Source: JBBRBB01 sp963830175 (GTDB lineage: Bacteria; Bacteroidota; Bacteroidia; Chitinophagales; Chitinophagaceae). Taken from it: a DNA stretch of 64,000 bases. A program made the position numbers and the translations under genes. The stretch covers positions 62,001 through 126,000 of the forward strand of contig CAWHKV010000002.1 in assembly GCA_963830175.1 (NCBI GenBank), written 5' to 3'. Of the stretch, positions 61,250-64,000 are shown piece after piece. Under the pieces are notes generated by a model. That model was not told where the DNA came from, searched no databases, and worked only from the letters and a program-made list of their open reading frames with translations. Within the stretch, counting starts at the first letter, position 1; every line of letters starts with the position of its first letter.

Positions 61250-63871
61250 TTACCTGATTAAAACACTCGTGCCTTTCTTGGTAATTCTTTGACCCTTATA
61301 ATCTATTCCTTCAGCCACAAAAACGTAAGTGCCTGAGGCCTGCTTTTCTCCTTTATAAGTTCCATCCCATCCCTTGTTTTGCTCCGAAGTATTAAATAAT
61401 AATTGACCATACCTGTTGTACACCCTGAAGTATAGGAATTTGCTTAAGCCCACTGCAATCGCATTCAGTATATCATTTCTTCCGTCATTATTCGGAGAAA
61501 AGGCTGTGGGAACAAATATTTCAGGAAGTGTTTCAAACACACGCAAAGTAATATAATCATACCCCGTGCAATTCTGTGCAGTAGAAACTTTAAGCTGGTA
61601 AGTTATAGAATCATACCCTACAGGTAAAGTAATAATAGGATTGGAAATGTTAGGATTATTCATCCCGGTGGCGGGCGACCAGGTGTAAATTTCTCCACCC
61701 GAAGCATTTAATTGCAATGGCTGGTTTGCAACGATTATGGTATCGTTTCCTGCAAAGGCATTTATAGGCGGAATTACATTTACAGTAACCGCATCAACGG
61801 TTGGTTTGGGACATCCAAGCGTATCTGTAGCAGTGAGCTGGTAGGTGGTTGTAATTTGCGGCCCGGCAGTGGGTGTTAGGGTTTGTCCATTTATCATGCT
61901 GTTGGTATTCGACCATGAATAATATGCTCCATCGGTTGTTGCGAAAAGCATAGCTGTTTTACCAAAACAAATAGTAGTGTCATTACCTGCGAAAACCTGT
62001 GGATAGGGTACAGTAAAAACAGTAATGGAATCTTTTTTTGAACAGGTACCCACAGCAGCAGTAAGTAGGTAGGTTGTTTTAGATGTTGGTGATGCAACCG
62101 GGTTTAAAATGAAAGGATCACTTAATCCTTCTGTTGGCAACCAGGAAAAATAGAGTGCATTGGTAACAGGGTTTAATTGAACACTGTCTGTAGAGCAAAT
62201 GGTTGTATCGTTAGCAAGACTTAATACAACCTTATCAATTACATTAACCTGTACCCCTGAAGTGGCTGTACAACCCCTGTCATCAATGGTTACAGAGTAT
62301 ACCGTAGTATCATTAGGAAAGACTAATGGATTGGGAGATGATGCGTTTAGAATATTTGTATTCGGCGTCCACTGAAAAGTTGCGGTTGAAGAGGATGAGC
62401 CGGCACTTAACTGAAGTGTATCCTGCTTGCAAATAAGTGTATCAGTAAAAGGGAGCGTTAATACGGGATTCTCCACCACGTCAAGTTTCTGCGTAACAAA
62501 ATCAATACAACCCTTGGAGTTTGTTACGGTTAATTTCACATCTTTTGTACCACTGGAAGGATATAAATAATTAGCCACCCTTGTTATGGCAGTGTCGTCA
62601 AAAATAGAAAGCTCGCCAAAGTCCCACTTCCAGGAATCAACTGTTCCATATTTCGAAGCGGTTTTATCTGTAAAAGTGTAGGGATTTTTTATGCAGCTTC
62701 CGTCTACTTTAAAATCAGGTACAAAACCCGGGAAAACACTTAATTTACTGGAAGCTGAATCCTGGCATCCCTGGTTATTTGCAACATACAATTTGATGGT
62801 ATAAACACCCGTATCGCTATATACATAGGTCGGTATGGCAACGTTAGATGTATCGTTCGAAACCCCAGGTACACCAAAATCCCAATGATAGGTAAACCCG
62901 GTACCACCTACCTCATTCTTAAAAGTGAAATTGAATCCATCACAGGTTATATAGCTGGGTTTAAGCACCGCCGCAGACAACTTGCAGTTAGCTACATCAA
63001 CATGAATTTCTTTTCTTGTTTTGGCTATTCTTATTCCATTTCTATATTCATCTACACATACCGCCACAACATACGTACCTATGGATGAAGGTGTAATACC
63101 ACTAATTAAACCGGTTGCAGAATTGATGGTTACACCTGGTCCCAAGGGTGTGGAACCTGAGTAGCCGGGAGAATAAGCAATAGATGAATAAGGTGGTGCA
63201 CTTGGAGGGTAAGGACGTGGGGTAAAGGTAGAGCCACCTGTTAAGCCGCTGCATAAAGAATATACCAGTGAATCTCCCTCTTCATCTGTTGCGTGAAAAT
63301 CCATTTCAAACGGAGAATCATAACATAACAAAACCGTATCTTTTTGATCGAACTGGGGGCTGGCATTGTTTCTAAAAACCTGCCCTGCCAATATCCCTGG
63401 TATGGTAGTAGTATAGGTAAGACCATACGAATTAGACGAAGAAACATTTATAATATTTGCAACCCTGCAACAGCGCTGCATTGCCAAAACATAACCTGCC
63501 TCATTATCAGGCAATGTTATGGTAGTTGTATAAACCTCAATTAAATAACAAACCGGAACCTTGGGATTGATACAGGGATTTTCAGCCGCCAGGTTTTTGT
63601 CTAATATATATGAATCTGTTTTGGCAATGGTGATGGGGTTGCCAACCTGCGCATTTGTTTCTGCATCGAAAATGCCTACATAAACTTCAGGATCAATCTG
63701 TAAACCATTTGCCCCGCAGTCAAGATATTGATAAACGGTGATGTTATATTTTGAGGATGTGGATGTGGCAGCTCCTGCATATGCGTATTTTATCCATCCA
63801 CCTTTTAAATGATCGGCCCTGGCTGAGAATGCCAGAAGTATCATGATGGTTAACAAATAGGTTTTACGCAT
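61250..63871 (-). CDS. PKD-repeat surface protein with CHU_C (T9SS type B) C-terminus
   Basis: An 873-residue exported protein with a signal peptide (TYLLTIMILLAFSARA). The body has beta-sandwich repeats: two PKD-type domains near residues 310-375 (FTYHWDFGVPG, YSDTGVYTIKLYV) and 390-465 (WKWDFGELS, GTKDVKLTVTN), then three or more Ig-like repeats with a shared DTxxC and TxxYxLTAT pattern. The C-terminal gliding-associated domain reads IFVPTAFSPNNDGRNDIL, YNRYGQLLFNTSEQNKGWDG and ASGTYVFVAEGIDYKG. CHU_C domains direct export by the type IX secretion system. Its start codon is at 63871, 10 nt from the partial hydrolase gene upstream. Confidence 0.92.
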   Translation of the reverse strand: MRKTYLLTIMILLAFSARADHLKGGWIKYAYAGAATSTSSKYNITVYQYLDCGANGLQIDPEVYVGIFDAETNAQVGNPITIAKTDSYILDKNLAAENPCINPKVPVCYLIEVYTTTITLPDNEAGYVLAMQRCCRVANIINVSSSNSYGLTYTTTIPGILAGQVFRNNASPQFDQKDTVLLCYDSPFEMDFHATDEEGDSLVYSLCSGLTGGSTFTPRPYPPSAPPYSSIAYSPGYSGSTPLGPGVTINSATGLISGITPSSIGTYVVAVCVDEYRNGIRIAKTRKEIHVDVANCKLSAAVLKPSYITCDGFNFTFKNEVGGTGFTYHWDFGVPGVSNDTSNVAIPTYVYSDTGVYTIKLYVANNQGCQDSASSKLSVFPGFVPDFKVDGSCIKNPYTFTDKTASKYGTVDSWKWDFGELSIFDDTAITRVANYLYPSSGTKDVKLTVTNSKGCIDFVTQKLDVVENPVLTLPFTDTLICKQDTLQLSAGSSSSTATFQWTPNTNILNASSPNPLVFPNDTTVYSVTIDDRGCTATSGVQVNVIDKVVLSLANDTTICSTDSVQLNPVTNALYFSWLPTEGLSDPFILNPVASPTSKTTYLLTAAVGTCSKKDSITVFTVPYPQVFAGNDTTICFGKTAMLFATTDGAYYSWSNTNSMINGQTLTPTAGPQITTTYQLTATDTLGCPKPTVDAVTVNVIPPINAFAGNDTIIVANQPLQLNASGGEIYTWSPATGMNNPNISNPIITLPVGYDSITYQLKVSTAQNCTGYDYITLRVFETLPEIFVPTAFSPNNDGRNDILNAIAVGLSKFLYFRVYNRYGQLLFNTSEQNKGWDGTYKGEKQASGTYVFVAEGIDYKGQRITKKGTSVLIR

Positions 63872-63881
63872 TAAACCGAAC

Positions 63882-64000
63882 TTACAAAAGTTGAGAATGT
63901 ATAAATTGAAGCAGGTACTTATTTAACTTTTCTGTTGACTCCAACATGCTCATATGGCCTGTTTTATCCAACATGTGAATATACGAAATTTCAGGAAGGT
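63882..64000 (-). CDS. Alpha/beta hydrolase, C-terminus only, cut by window edge
   Basis: The last 38 codons of a minus-strand gene enter from the right edge and stop at 63882-63884. The tail reads LPEISYIHMLDKTGHMSMLE and continues with a short helix. GHMSMLE is the typical surroundings of the catalytic histidine in alpha/beta hydrolases. It ends 10 nt before the start of the PKD/CHU_C gene, so the two could be cotranscribed. The rest of the gene is outside the window; the family call rests on this short motif. Confidence 0.6.
   Translation of the reverse strand, partial: LPEISYIHMLDKTGHMSMLESTEKLNKYLLQFIHSQLL

Overview
The window looks like a chromosomal segment of a low-GC, gliding-type member of the Bacteroidota, most probably family Chitinophagaceae or a close relative. 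The evidence is a GldH-like gliding lipoprotein, a large PKD-repeat protein with a T9SS type B (CHU_C) tail, BshA of bacillithiol synthesis, an IPExxxVDY-family protein, many DUF-rich lipoproteins and TlpA/SurA-like periplasmic proteins, and repeated TAnnTTTG -7 promoter boxes close to start codons. The species call is inference. No rRNA, tRNA, CRISPR array, insertion sequence, integrase or phage gene was seen, so this reads as core genome and not as an island.

Layout. 1-4818: an ATP-grasp protein cut by the left edge, yicC, gldH, a frameshifted fatty acid desaturase and a MATE exporter. 4881-9893: periplasmic folding and redox proteins, then rlmD. 9957-14103: an active rhomboid, a rhomboid lacking its catalytic serine, and two tandem membrane-anchored EEP-fold proteins. 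14218-20069: cysS, a small module of a degenerate 2H phosphoesterase, a degenerate UmuD/S24 protein and an SplB-type radical SAM protein, then feoB. 20229-28424: two M28 peptidases, small conserved proteins, a thioesterase, bshA and a glycosyltransferase/flippase-like pair. 28581-31098: an ECF sigma operon with an anti-sigma-like protein carrying a duplicated domain. 31302-40886: L,D-transpeptidase, serS, cyclophilin, gcvH, a second ECF sigma/anti-sigma pair with a fasciclin protein, VanZ, a CstB-like persulfide dioxygenase and an acyltransferase. 40920-46406: nadB, nfo, a PstS-like lipoprotein and a TPR protein. 46507-59872: a complete 14-subunit nuoA-N operon (respiratory complex I) whose nuoD, nuoF and nuoG are each broken by a one-base indel. 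59973-64000: a MacB-type permease, the CHU_C protein, and the C-terminus of an alpha/beta hydrolase cut by the right edge.

Points that stand out: (a) three single-base indels within 3.2 kb of the nuo operon plus one in the desaturase, each with a clean reconstruction, which most simply suggests base-calling errors but would abolish complex I if real; (b) the 15.7-17.9 kb module, in which two enzymes have lost catalytic residues and two proteins end in tails resembling beta-clamp-binding motifs, next to an SplB-like radical SAM protein; (c) a candidate minus-strand small RNA at about 38.27-38.36 kb with a strong terminator; (d) a perfect 11-bp inverted repeat around the desaturase promoter; (e) a long hairpin in the L,D-transpeptidase leader.
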